A stretch of DNA of 64,000 nt from assembly GCF_018598185.1 (NCBI RefSeq), contig NZ_JAHESC010000027.1, positions 1 to 64,000 on the forward strand. Reading direction: 5' to 3'. A model generated the notes under the pieces. It ran no database searches. It was not told where the DNA came from and was given only the letters and a program-made list of their open reading frames with translations. The DNA is from Dawidia soli (lineage in GTDB: Bacteria; Bacteroidota; Bacteroidia; Cytophagales; Cyclobacteriaceae). A program made the position numbers and the translations under genes. Below, one piece after another: positions 1 to 8,900 of this stretch (within the stretch, counting starts at the first letter, position 1; every line of letters begins with the position of its first letter).

Positions 1-1009
1 CAGACGTCGCGGGGGCTCGGAGATGTGCATCAGAGCCCGGGCTATACAGCGCGGTGATCTGTGCCCAGTCCGTAGCGTCGGGGCGCGCGGCTTCGGCATG
101 CAGGGCCGCGATGGCGGCCTGTAGCGCATAGGGGCCCGGTGGTTGGGAGGAAAATGCCTGCTCTACCAGCGTCAATCCCTCGTCAATCATGGTACGATCC
201 CAACGCGCGCGATCCTGGTCTTCTAAAAGAATCAGGTCGCCTGTGGGGGATGTGCGGGCCGGTCGCCGGGATTCGTGCAGGAGCATGAGGCCAAGCAGTG
301 CGGTGACCTCCGGGGCCGGCAGCAAGACGTGCAGCAGGCGTCCCAGCCGGATCGCCTCGTTTGAAAGGTCGACGCGGGTCACCGACTCGCCGGAGGAAGC
401 GTAATAGCCCTCGTTGAATACCAGGTAGATCACCTGGAGTACAGCCCCGAGCCGGTCCGGCAGATCTGGTCCCGATGGCACTTCAAACGGTATTTTTGTC
501 TCCCGGATCTGGGCCTTGGCACGGACGATCCGTTGGGCCATAGTAGAAGGCGTAACCAGAAATGCGCGGGCGATCGCTTCGGTGGTCAGCTCACAGACCT
601 CCCGCAGGGTCATGGCGGTGCGTGCATCGAGTGACAGCGCGGGATGACAGCAGGTGAAGATGAGCCGGAGCACATCATCTTCGATCGCTTTGTCGACCAG
701 CCCCGAAGGATCGATAGCCTCAGCCTCGATTTGCCAGGCCTGCTGCTCGTGCAACGGGTCGAATTTTGATTCGCGCCGGATGCGATCAATTGCTTTGAAC
801 CGGCCTGTGGAAACGAGCCACGCCAGCGGATTTGAAGGAATGCCTTTTTCTTTCCATTGCTCAAGCGCGGCCTTAAAAGCATCGTGCATGGCGTCTTCGG
901 CAAGGTCAAAGTCGTTCAGCAAGCGGACCAGTGTGGCAAATACGGCGCGCGACTTGTTGTGATAAAGCTCGCCTACAAGCTGAGAGATATGTTCCTGAAC
1001 GTTTGGCAT
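1..1009 (-). CDS. ECF42-type RNA polymerase sigma factor with DUF6596 region (partial)
   Basis: Open frame running off the left edge of the window, so the C-terminus is missing. It reads as an extracytoplasmic-function sigma factor. The first ~70 residues form region 2 (an acidic helix with LAEDAMHDAF, then WLVSTGRFKAIDRIRR). Region 4 follows at about 110-165 (TLREVCELTTEAIARAF, then TMAQRIVRAK). The DUF6596 signature comes next (VFNEGYYASSGE, then EAIRLGRLL and LMLLHESRR). That arrangement is typical of the ECF42 group, whose members carry a C-terminal TPR-like extension and usually sit beside YCII/DGPF-domain genes. Those neighbours would lie beyond the left edge and cannot be seen. ATG at 1007-1009 is the first start in frame and fits the family N-terminus. 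The family call is firm; the regulon is unknown. Confidence 0.9.
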   Translation of the reverse strand, partial: MPNVQEHISQLVGELYHNKSRAVFATLVRLLNDFDLAEDAMHDAFKAALEQWKEKGIPSNPLAWLVSTGRFKAIDRIRRESKFDPLHEQQAWQIEAEAIDPSGLVDKAIEDDVLRLIFTCCHPALSLDARTAMTLREVCELTTEAIARAFLVTPSTMAQRIVRAKAQIRETKIPFEVPSGPDLPDRLGAVLQVIYLVFNEGYYASSGESVTRVDLSNEAIRLGRLLHVLLPAPEVTALLGLMLLHESRRPARTSPTGDLILLEDQDRARWDRTMIDEGLTLVEQAFSSQPPGPYALQAAIAALHAEAARPDATDWAQITALYSPGSDAHLRAPATS

Positions 1010-1143
1010 GTGCTGGTTGGCGGCTTCACGGCGTGATAAGAAACGTGGCTACCTCGAAATATACAAATTTGACTAAGGATTATTGGGAACGTTGGTAAAT
1101 GCCTGCGGTTGCCTAGCCGGCGGAATAAAAATAAGTATTTTCT

Positions 1144-2175
1144 TTGCCTGAGCATTTTGCGCTGCATGAAAACCATAGTAAGGCTTTGAAACTTCAACAA
1201 AAGAAAGAGCATCCCGACGAAAAGCCTGGTCTACACCCGCGGAACAGGCATCGCAAGCGTTATAATTTCCACGAGCTCGTGGATACGTTTGCTGAACTGG
1301 CGCCATTCGTGCGGTTGAATGAGTACGAGGATGAATCGATCGACTTTTCAAATCCAGCGGCAGTAGTGATGCTGAACCGGGCGCTGTTGAAGCATTATTA
1401 TGATATCGATCACTGGAATCTTCCTTCGGGTTATTTGTGTCCGCCGGTGCCGGGAAGAGCTGATTACATACATCATATAGCCGATTTGCTGGGGAGCTGT
1501 AATGGTCAAATAATTCCGGTCGGGAGCAAGATAAAGTGCCTCGATATTGGTGTCGGAGCAAATTGTATCTACCCGATCATTGGAAATAAAGAATATGGAT
1601 GGTTCTTTATCGGGTCCGATATTGAACCAGCGGCTATTAAATCCGCCGATAAAATAGTGCACGACAACCTTACCTTGCGCGGAAAGGTAGAGCTTCGGTT
1701 ACAGCGCAATACCAGGGATATTTTTCGCGACATTATCCAGAAGGATGAGCGCTTTGATCTAACAATTTGTAATCCGCCGTTCCATGCTTCCTTACAGGAG
1801 GCGCGATCGGGATCGCTTCGTAAAGTAAGCAACCTGAATAACAAGCGAATTACTACACCAACCCTTAACTTCGGAGGCACGAACAGTGAGCTGTGGTGCG
1901 AAGGGGGCGAGGAGAAATTCGTTCGGAAGATGATCAACGAGAGTAAGCGATTTTCATTGTCCTGCTTTTGGTTTTCTACCTTGATCTCGAAGTCGTCCAA
2001 CCTGAAAGACGTTTACACCGCGCTTAAACAGGCAAAGGCCAGTGAGGTGAGAACGATCCCCATGTCTCACGGAAATAAGATAAGTCGTATCGTCGCCTGG
2101 ACGTTCCTAACGCCGGAACAGCAGCGCAGTTGGGTGCAAACAAGATGGGACGGCTTCACCGAACCACCTCACTGA
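1144..2175 (+). CDS. rlmF: 23S rRNA (adenine1618-N6)-methyltransferase RlmF
   Basis: RlmF transfers a methyl group from S-adenosylmethionine to N6 of A1618 in 23S rRNA (E. coli numbering). Conserved blocks seen are KPGLHPRNRH near residue 27, PPVPGRADYIHH, the SAM-binding LDIGVGANCIYP, and the N6-adenine methylase tetrapeptide NPPF inside DLTICNPPFH. LNFGG, ELWCEGGE and IVAWTF follow near the end. The overall length is close to the family norm. No ATG exists between the in-frame TAA at 1132 and the first conserved block. The start must therefore be non-ATG: TTG at 1144 or another TTG at 1186. The 3' end overlaps the convergent EthD gene by 20 bases. Confidence 0.93.
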   Translation: MPEHFALHENHSKALKLQQKKEHPDEKPGLHPRNRHRKRYNFHELVDTFAELAPFVRLNEYEDESIDFSNPAAVVMLNRALLKHYYDIDHWNLPSGYLCPPVPGRADYIHHIADLLGSCNGQIIPVGSKIKCLDIGVGANCIYPIIGNKEYGWFFIGSDIEPAAIKSADKIVHDNLTLRGKVELRLQRNTRDIFRDIIQKDERFDLTICNPPFHASLQEARSGSLRKVSNLNNKRITTPTLNFGGTNSELWCEGGEEKFVRKMINESKRFSLSCFWFSTLISKSSNLKDVYTALKQAKASEVRTIPMSHGNKISRIVAWTFLTPEQQRSWVQTRWDGFTEPPH

Positions 2176-2584
2176 CCAGGATGACCGGTGCTATACTTGT
2201 GTAATTCGCAAAGTCGGCTCGTATGGCATCCCTGTTCGGGGCTATGGCCGCCTGATACTCAGTCAGGCTCTTTACATAGAATGTTCCGATTGCCATGTAC
2301 GGCAGCGGTTGGTTGGGAATGCCGCTGCCAAGGCCTTTCTCAATAGTATACTTAACCAGATTCGAGCCTAGAAATCCTGCAACCATCGGCATATGTTTTG
2401 TTTCATAGTACTCCATATTGAATGTTTTACCTTCAGCAAAGGGGTACATGACGGATACTTTGATCAGTCCTTTCTCAGTGATCGCAGCATCGTGTTTTTT
2501 TGATTTACGAGGAGATTTTTCCTGACTAAAGGAAACGACGCTCGCCGTCAGAAGAAGAAGTGATAGTATGAGTCTACCGTTCAT
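2156..2584 (-). CDS. Secreted EthD-domain protein
   Basis: A 142-residue protein with a signal peptide (about residues 1-21, hydrophobic LILSLLLLTASVVSF followed by SQ) and an EthD-type ferredoxin-like domain. The domain shows a VSVMYPF strand, the Y-Y-x-x-K-H-M-P helix and a C-terminal IAPVILVSEVV strand. EthD domains form alpha/beta barrels; EthD itself takes part in ethyl tert-butyl ether degradation, but most members are uncharacterised. A longer in-frame start exists at 2647; I chose ATG 2584 because it begins the signal peptide directly and follows an AAAGAAAC stretch. It is divergent from the LysR gene, the usual layout for a LysR regulator and its target. Domain call good, function unknown. 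Confidence 0.8.
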   Translation of the reverse strand: MNGRLILSLLLLTASVVSFSQEKSPRKSKKHDAAITEKGLIKVSVMYPFAEGKTFNMEYYETKHMPMVAGFLGSNLVKYTIEKGLGSGIPNQPLPYMAIGTFYVKSLTEYQAAIAPNRDAIRADFANYTSIAPVILVSEVVR

Positions 2585-2692
2585 TGTTTCTTTTTTAGTT
2601 GTTTGAACATAGGTCGGTGAATCCTCAGCGGAAATCCTTATACTCAAATGTCTGAAGAAGACATATATTTACAAAACGGTATTTTTCGATAA

Positions 2693-2704
2693 CATCGATC
2701 GATG
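2693..2704. promoter_or_regulatory. 12-bp perfect palindrome in the LysR/EthD divergent promoter
   Basis: CATCGATCGATG is a perfect palindrome 16 bases before the LysR start codon, in the 136-bp region between the divergent LysR and EthD genes. It is a plausible operator for autoregulation. LysR proteins normally bind longer, looser dyads of the T-N11-A kind, so the assignment is tentative. Confidence 0.3.
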
Positions 2705-2720
2705 GAACCGATTTAGAGAT

Positions 2721-3593
2721 ATGGAGCTGAGACAGCTTAAATACTTTATTAAAGCAAAGGAATTGCTGAATTTTACCGATGCTGCTAAGGCTTTGAATAT
2801 CAGTCAAAGTACGTTATCACAGCAGATCAAACAGCTGGAAGAAGAATTGGATATCTTGTTGTTTAATCGGATCGGCAAACGGATAATCCTTACCGAGGCG
2901 GGGGAGATGTTTAGCGAATATGCTTTGCAGAGTATAAATAAAGCGAACCAGGGATTGTTGCTTTTAAAGGATTTGAACAATCTGAACACGGGAAAAATTA
3001 CGATCGGTGTAATCTACTCCATGCGCATTCCTTTTGCCAAAGCGTTGATCCAGTTTGCCAGGCGGTATCCCAACATCAAAATTCAGGTTGTTTTTGGTAC
3101 TACAAAAGATCTTCTCGAAAAACTCGAGCTGCATCATTTTGACTTTGTGTTGTCTTTTTATGAAAGAACCAAGCAACCGCATTTAAAATATCAAACACTT
3201 TTAAGCTCAAATATGGTGTTGGTGACGGCCAAAAAATCATCACTTGCCGGCAAAACCAGTATTTCCCTTAAACAAGTTGCCGAACTGCCATTGGCTTTGC
3301 CGTTCAGTGGATATAGCACGATTCAATTCTTTGTCGAGTCATTCAGTCAGAAGAAATTGAATCCGAATATTTGTATGGAGATAAACGACATACCTACTTT
3401 ATTTGAAATCGTAAAGACGGGGCATTGGCATACCATTTTGAGTGAAACCAGTGTAAACGACCCGCACGTGGTAGGGATACCAATCGAGGGAAAGAACATG
3501 CGGCGAACGATCATGATCATATCACTCAGGGAAGCCTATGAAAAGAAAGCCGTAAAGAAGTTTTACGAGCTAATGACCGGGATTCAAATCTGA
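2721..3593 (+). CDS. LysR-family transcriptional regulator
   Basis: A 290-residue LysR regulator. The N-terminal winged helix-turn-helix covers residues 1-60 (MELRQLKYFIKAKE, then FTDAAKALNISQSTLSQQIKQLEE and LLFNRIGKRIILTEAG). A linker helix follows, then a periplasmic-binding-protein-like effector domain from about residue 90 (GKITIGVIYSM). Length is normal for the family. It is divergent from the EthD gene with 136 bp between the starts, so that gene is the most likely target. The effector-domain sequence gives no ligand. A non-target neighbour cannot be excluded. Confidence 0.93.
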   Translation: MELRQLKYFIKAKELLNFTDAAKALNISQSTLSQQIKQLEEELDILLFNRIGKRIILTEAGEMFSEYALQSINKANQGLLLLKDLNNLNTGKITIGVIYSMRIPFAKALIQFARRYPNIKIQVVFGTTKDLLEKLELHHFDFVLSFYERTKQPHLKYQTLLSSNMVLVTAKKSSLAGKTSISLKQVAELPLALPFSGYSTIQFFVESFSQKKLNPNICMEINDIPTLFEIVKTGHWHTILSETSVNDPHVVGIPIEGKNMRRTIMIISLREAYEKKAVKKFYELMTGIQI

Positions 3594-3885
3594 CAGCGTG
3601 TTCGCGTTACCGTGTTCCGCCATCATTCGGATCAATCTGAAAAAATGGCGCGAGCGCTATTTGCCGACGCATCCTCCTTTCATCGTTGATGGCCAGTGCG
3701 TTGCGTGAGTTGGAGTAACAACGTAGCGCAGCGTAAGCTCAAATAAGATTTCGACCGGTTGCGGAGTTAATGTATTAGCATTCCTTTTCTGTCGTTCATA
3801 TTTGCCGTTATGCGCCCTTGGTAAAATGGTTAAATGTTCCTCCATACGAGCGCCCAAGCTAAACAAATTGGAGTTTCTGAGAGAT
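3594..3885. other. Intergenic region, no gene seen
   Basis: 292 bases between the LysR gene and the acyltransferase. An 83-codon frame on the minus strand (3657-3908) overlaps the start of the acyltransferase and resembles nothing. I see no convincing terminator or promoter. Confidence 0.5.
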
Positions 3886-4998
3886 ATGAATAACAACGCC
3901 CTTCCCACAAAGCCGCATTATCTGATACTCGATGGCCTGCGCGGTGTGGCGGCCATGATTGTTGTTGCTTTCCATCTTTGCGAGCCGCATGCCACGAGCC
4001 ATGTCACACAACTGGTCAATCACGGTTATCTGGCGGTAGACTTCTTTTTTCTTTTGTCCGGCTTTGTGGTAGGCTATGCATACGATGACCGGTGGACCAA
4101 GCTGACTGTGGGCGGATTCTTCCGGCGCCGGTTAGAGCGGCTTCAACCGCTTGTGGTGTTGGGTATGGCGATGGGAGCGATAGGTTTTTATTTTACGGAT
4201 TCGACCATTTGGCCATTGATCCACACTGTGCCGGTGTGGAAGCTGGTGGTGGTGATGCTGATAGGATTCACACTGATACCCGTACCTTTGTCGATGGATA
4301 TCCGAGGTTGGCAGGAAATGCACCCCCTGAACAGCGTAGGCTGGTCTTTATTCTTCGAGTACGTTGCCAATTTTCTCTATGCGATCGGTATCCGGAAATT
4401 ATCGAAGAAAGCATTATCGGTTCTGGTCGTACTGGCGGCAGCGGCGCTTGTCCACTTTGCCGTAACAAATCCCAACGGCGATGTCACCGGCGGATGGACG
4501 CTCACCCCCGAACAGGTGCGTGTCGGCTTGACGCGTACCATCTTTCCATTCTTCGCTGGACTGTTGCTCTCGCGCATAGCAAAACCAACCTATATCAAGA
4601 ATGCTTTTCTATGGTGCAGCCTGTTACTGGCGGCTGTGCTGTTCATGCCCAGGATAGGAGGGACAGAGCATTTATGGATGAATGGGCTTTATGAGTCGGT
4701 TTGCATAATTTTTATCTTTCCCGTCATCGTGTACCTCGGAGCGAGCGGGAGGGTTCAGAACCCTTCGGAAGAAAGGATCTGTAGATTTTTGGGCGATATA
4801 TCGTATCCTTTATACATGACGCACTATACGCTTGTATACTTTTATGTGGCATGGGTCAGTGATCACAAGGGCATTTCCCTTACAGAATCCTGGCCGTACG
4901 CGCTGCTTACCTTTGTCGGAGCGCTTATCGTAGCGTATGCGAGCTTGAAGTTATACGACGAACCGGTAAGGGCCTGGCTTCGGAAGAAGTTCAAATAG
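3886..4998 (+). CDS. Integral membrane acyltransferase (acyltransferase-3 / OafA family)
   Basis: About 370 residues with around ten predicted membrane segments. The N-terminus matches the acyltransferase-3 family: YLILDGLRGVAAMIVVAFHL carries the conserved DGLRG and the catalytic-type histidine in FH. The last third has the GDISYPLYMTHY signature, followed by a C-terminal helix and a basic RAWLRKKFK tail. The family O-acylates extracellular sugars, lipids or antibiotics; the substrate cannot be read here. The frame is open from 3802, but ATG 3886 starts the conserved region and is preceded by a GAGAG purine stretch. Convergent with the next gene. Confidence 0.88.
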   Translation: MNNNALPTKPHYLILDGLRGVAAMIVVAFHLCEPHATSHVTQLVNHGYLAVDFFFLLSGFVVGYAYDDRWTKLTVGGFFRRRLERLQPLVVLGMAMGAIGFYFTDSTIWPLIHTVPVWKLVVVMLIGFTLIPVPLSMDIRGWQEMHPLNSVGWSLFFEYVANFLYAIGIRKLSKKALSVLVVLAAAALVHFAVTNPNGDVTGGWTLTPEQVRVGLTRTIFPFFAGLLLSRIAKPTYIKNAFLWCSLLLAAVLFMPRIGGTEHLWMNGLYESVCIIFIFPVIVYLGASGRVQNPSEERICRFLGDISYPLYMTHYTLVYFYVAWVSDHKGISLTESWPYALLTFVGALIVAYASLKLYDEPVRAWLRKKFK

Positions 4999-5029
4999 TA
5001 CCCCGCCACGGCGTGCGACAGGTATCCGG

Positions 5030-5503
5030 CTATGCCGCTGTATGCCTCTGGCGGTAGAAGCGTCGGGCGATAACGGCCACGGGGATTCCTAGCGCAACGC
5101 CCAGGATACACCAACCTACCGCGGCCCGGGGCAGGTCGAACGGGAATTTGGGCAAAGGCGTGAGCGGTAGCACCACAAACCCCATCACCATTCCGACGAA
5201 GACGCCATAGAGGAAACCGACGAGGAAAACATTGTAGGCCTGCAGTCGGAATTTTGGATAGAGCAGAAAGAACAGCAAGGTGAACGCCGTGGCAATAAAG
5301 TAATGAAAGAACAGCCCGAGTACGGACGTCCATAAACCGCCCTGCAACGATGTTTCCAGACCGAGCGCTCCGCCCGCTATATACTGAAGTAGTTTGTCGG
5401 CAAATTTCCCGGTTAGCATGAACTGATTGATGTACGCGGCGATGAGGTCCGTTGTACCCACGAGAAGTCCGGCGTACATAACTGTTCTAAAAAAGGGTTT
5501 CAT
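5030..5503 (-). CDS. Small conserved membrane protein, function unknown
   Basis: About 157 residues with four or five hydrophobic segments: GLLVGTTDLIAAYI, a glycine-rich amphipathic stretch, LGLFFHYFIATAFTLLFFLL, FLVGFLYGVFVGMVMGFVVL and GWCILGVALGIPVAVIA. A basic tail (ARRFYRQRH) follows. The start is ATG 5503; the upstream GTG at 5509 gives only two more residues. The pattern is reminiscent of the YagU/DUF1440-like membrane proteins of Bacteroidota, but I could not match a defining motif. It is convergent with the acyltransferase across 31 bases. Function not assigned. Confidence 0.7.
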   Translation of the reverse strand: MKPFFRTVMYAGLLVGTTDLIAAYINQFMLTGKFADKLLQYIAGGALGLETSLQGGLWTSVLGLFFHYFIATAFTLLFFLLYPKFRLQAYNVFLVGFLYGVFVGMVMGFVVLPLTPLPKFPFDLPRAAVGWCILGVALGIPVAVIARRFYRQRHTAA

Positions 5504-5910
5504 GGTCACTGATGTTTAGGTGATATAGCAGAGTTCATAATCAATGTCTACTTGTGTCGGGAGTGCCAGCCCGTGCCCGGGGGCATCGTTTTTCTGAGTG
5601 TACCTGTCTCGAACTGTTGTCAAAAAGACGGGAAATGATCGTATAAATGATAAACCAAACAACCTGACGTATATCTAAAGTACGGAAAAATAATATTGAT
5701 TTTGAGAAAGGTAACGGGATCAATTTTTATTCTTGCCTGGTGGATAACACCTTCTACAGAGACAATCGGCGTAATTTTATACGAGCGATACTGAAAAGCT
5801 CGTACTTTTTAAGTAAAATAGCTGACATCTCTTCGAAGTGACGGGTGCGGTGCCCGATGTATACCCTATCAGTGGTTGTTTGAGAAACAGAGAATGACAA
5901 GAGTGAACAC
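5504..5910. other. Intergenic region of about 400 bp, no gene seen
   Basis: AT-rich spacer between two divergently transcribed genes. The only noteworthy element is the hairpin at 5780-5810. A 60-codon minus-strand frame (5541-5723) looks random. Promoters for both flanking genes should lie here, but none is clear. Confidence 0.5.
5780..5810 (+). terminator. Terminator-like hairpin without an obvious upstream gene
   Basis: TACGAGC and GCTCGTA pair over seven bases around an 11-base loop and are followed by C then five T. The shape is that of an intrinsic terminator on the plus strand, yet no plus-strand gene lies upstream within 780 bases. It may end a short untranslated transcript, or be chance. 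Confidence 0.3.
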
Positions 5911-8900
5911 ATGAAATATACTGAGAATGCCTTTCAGCTGGTTGCTACGGACCTCTACGGACATCTCGCTTGTCCTCACCTGACGCAGTTGAACCGCCGG
6001 GTGACTTTGGGGGAATTCAGGAGTCCCTATAGGAATGACCCCTCTTTGGAGATACTCATCAAGCGGGGCCGTGAGCATGAGCAGGCGTTTGTCGAGTACC
6101 TGGAGCACAAAGGCCTATCGGTTATCAATCTTCAAAACCAGCCGACAGCCTCGACAGTGGCGGCGATGGCGAAAGGTATCGATGTGATCGTACAGGCCCC
6201 GCTTGAAGACGGGCGATGGAGCGGAATTGCCGATGTTTTGCTTAAGCGGCCTGGAGAAAGCAGATTTGGCGCCTGGGAATATGAAGTTTATGATACAAAA
6301 TTGTCGCTGAATACACGGGCGGGTACCATTCTTCAGCTGTGTCTCTATACCGACCTGCTTTCAGCGATGCAGGGGAGCATCCCGGAGAAAATGTATGTTG
6401 TCAAACCGATAGAAGGATTTTTGCCGGACGAATACCGATATGCGGAATTTCAAGCCTACTATCGGTTCGTGAAAGGTAATTTGACGAGGATCATGGACGG
6501 GCCCCTATTGGATACCTATCCAAAGCCGGTCGCTCATTGTGATATCTGCAATTGGTGGCCGGTATGCGATAAAAAGCGTCACGATGACGACTATCTCTCG
6601 TTGGTGGCAGGGATTCGAACGCTGCACATCGAGGAATTGCAACGACAGGATATTCACACGCTGGAGTCGTTTGCCCGGGCGACACTGGCGGCGCCGGAGC
6701 GGGGAGACAAAGAGATCCTTAAAAGGAAACAGCAACAGGCTAAGGTTCAGTTGAGCGGAAGGGAGCGTAGTGCATTAGAGTATAAGCTGTTGCCGCTGGA
6801 AAAAGATCGTGGATTTAATCGGCTCCCAGTGCCCAACCCGGGCGATGTATACTTCGACATCGAGGGCGACGCGTTTTATCCGGACGGCGGCTTGGAATAC
6901 CTGTTCGGTTATGCCTTCCGCGAAAAAGACAATACCGCTACCTATCAGCACCATTGGGCGACCAACCGCCTGGAGGAAAAGAACGCTTTTGAGGCCTTCA
7001 TGGGTTTTCTCCTGCAACGCCTAAAGGCTCATCCGAATCTTCATATCTTTCATTTTGCCCCGTACGAGGCGTCCGCGGTAAAACGGCTGGCCAGTACGCA
7101 TGCCCGGTACGAACGGGAAGTAGATGAGCTGCTTCGCGCGGATCGATTTGTCGACCTGCACGCGATTTTTAAGGAGGCCCTGTTGGCCAGCGTAGAACAG
7201 TACTCGCTGAAAGCGCTGGAGCAATTTACGCGCTATACGCGAAAGCTCGATCTGCCGGATGCACGCATGGCGCGTAAGAACGTAGAGGCCGCCCTCGAGT
7301 TGCAGGAATTCAGGTCGCTCGCCGCTGAAACCGTTACACACCTGGAGGTCTACAATGAGGATGATTGCATGGCAACAGAAGCATTGCACGACTGGCTGGA
7401 GAAGCGGCGTGAAACGTTGGTGCAGGAGGGGATGGAGATTCAACGGCCTGTCCCTAAACCTCAGGAACCCAATGAAAACCTGAGAGTCCAGGAAGCCCGT
7501 TCGCGTGCGCTGTATGATGCGCTGGTCAAGAACATTCCGGCAGAAGGGCGATCGGACGTACAGCAGGCGCAGTGGCTTCTGGCGCATCAGATCGAATACT
7601 TCCGAAGGGAAGATAAAACGGTTTGGTGGGAACATTTCAGGCTGCAGAAGATGGAGCACGAAGACCTGTTGGACGAGCGAAAAGCCATTACGGGCTTGGT
7701 GTTTGTGGAGGCGATTCCACCGAAGGGAAAGGAGCGGCTGCCAACGCACAAATATACTTTTCCTTTTCAGGAGATCGGCCTTCAGCCGGGGGAGAAGCTC
7801 ATGGAGGTGAATAGCATAAGCGACACGGATAAAGTCGGACGGGAGATCGGTACCATCGAATCCGTGGTGCTGGAAGAAAATGCAGTCTGCATTAAGAAGA
7901 AGGGAGCTACTGTGGATATACACCCTGTCGCCGTGCATATTTACGATCGGGTGGACCCGGATGCCCTTTGGACGTCGCTGATGGAACTGGCGAACAGCAT
8001 CATAGACGATGGGCTCGATCCCCCGCGCTCGCCGTACAGGGCCGCCAAGGATCTATTGATGAGCAGGCGACCGCGGCTGCGGGGAGGGCAGGCAGGTGCC
8101 GAGCTGTTACCGGAAGAAACGGTAGACCAGGCGGCGATCCGTATCGCCCTGTCCTTGGATGGAAGTATATTGCCCATTCAAGGGCCGCCGGGAACGGGTA
8201 AAACGCATACCGGCGCAAAGATGATCCTGGAGCTGATCAAGGAGAAAAAACGGGTAGGCGTTACAGCTGTTAGCCACAGGGTGATCATCACATTGCTGGA
8301 AAAGGTTCATGAGCTTTCTGTCGCAGAAGGCGTCGAGGTTTCCCTGGCCCATAAGGGTAGCCGCAAGACGGAGTATATGCCGGATTGGATAGACGAGCTG
8401 GACAACGCGGAAAAGGTGCTCAAGTCTATTGGAGCAGGAGCGGTGGTTGGTGGGACGGCATGGCTTTGGTCTGACAATAAATGCATCGAGGCCCTGGACT
8501 ACCTGTTCATCGATGAGGCCGGACAGATGTCGCTGTCGCAGGCCCTTGCCGCGTCGCGTGCCGCCAGGAACCTGATCCTGCTGGGTGATCCGCAACAATT
8601 GGAGCAGCCACAACGGGGCGCCCATCCCGAAGGAAGCGATGTGGCAGCCCTCACGCACCTGTTGGAGGGTAAACCGACGATGCCCCCCGGAAAAGGGTTG
8701 TTTCTCGGCGTTACACGCCGGATACATCCCGGCATCGCGGGCTTCACCTCTGAGCTGTTTTATGATGGTAAATTGACCGCCTTGCCGGGTTTGGAAGCAC
8801 AGGTTGTTTCCGGGACTGCTGCTTTTGATGGTGCTGGCCTCTTTTACGTACCGATCGAGCACACCGGTAATCAGAACAGCTCACCAGAGGAGGTCTATGC

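Noticed and set aside
7021-8862. Minus-strand frames of 305 and 251 codons inside the nuclease-helicase gene
   Set aside because: Shadows of a gene whose motifs are intact on the plus strand.
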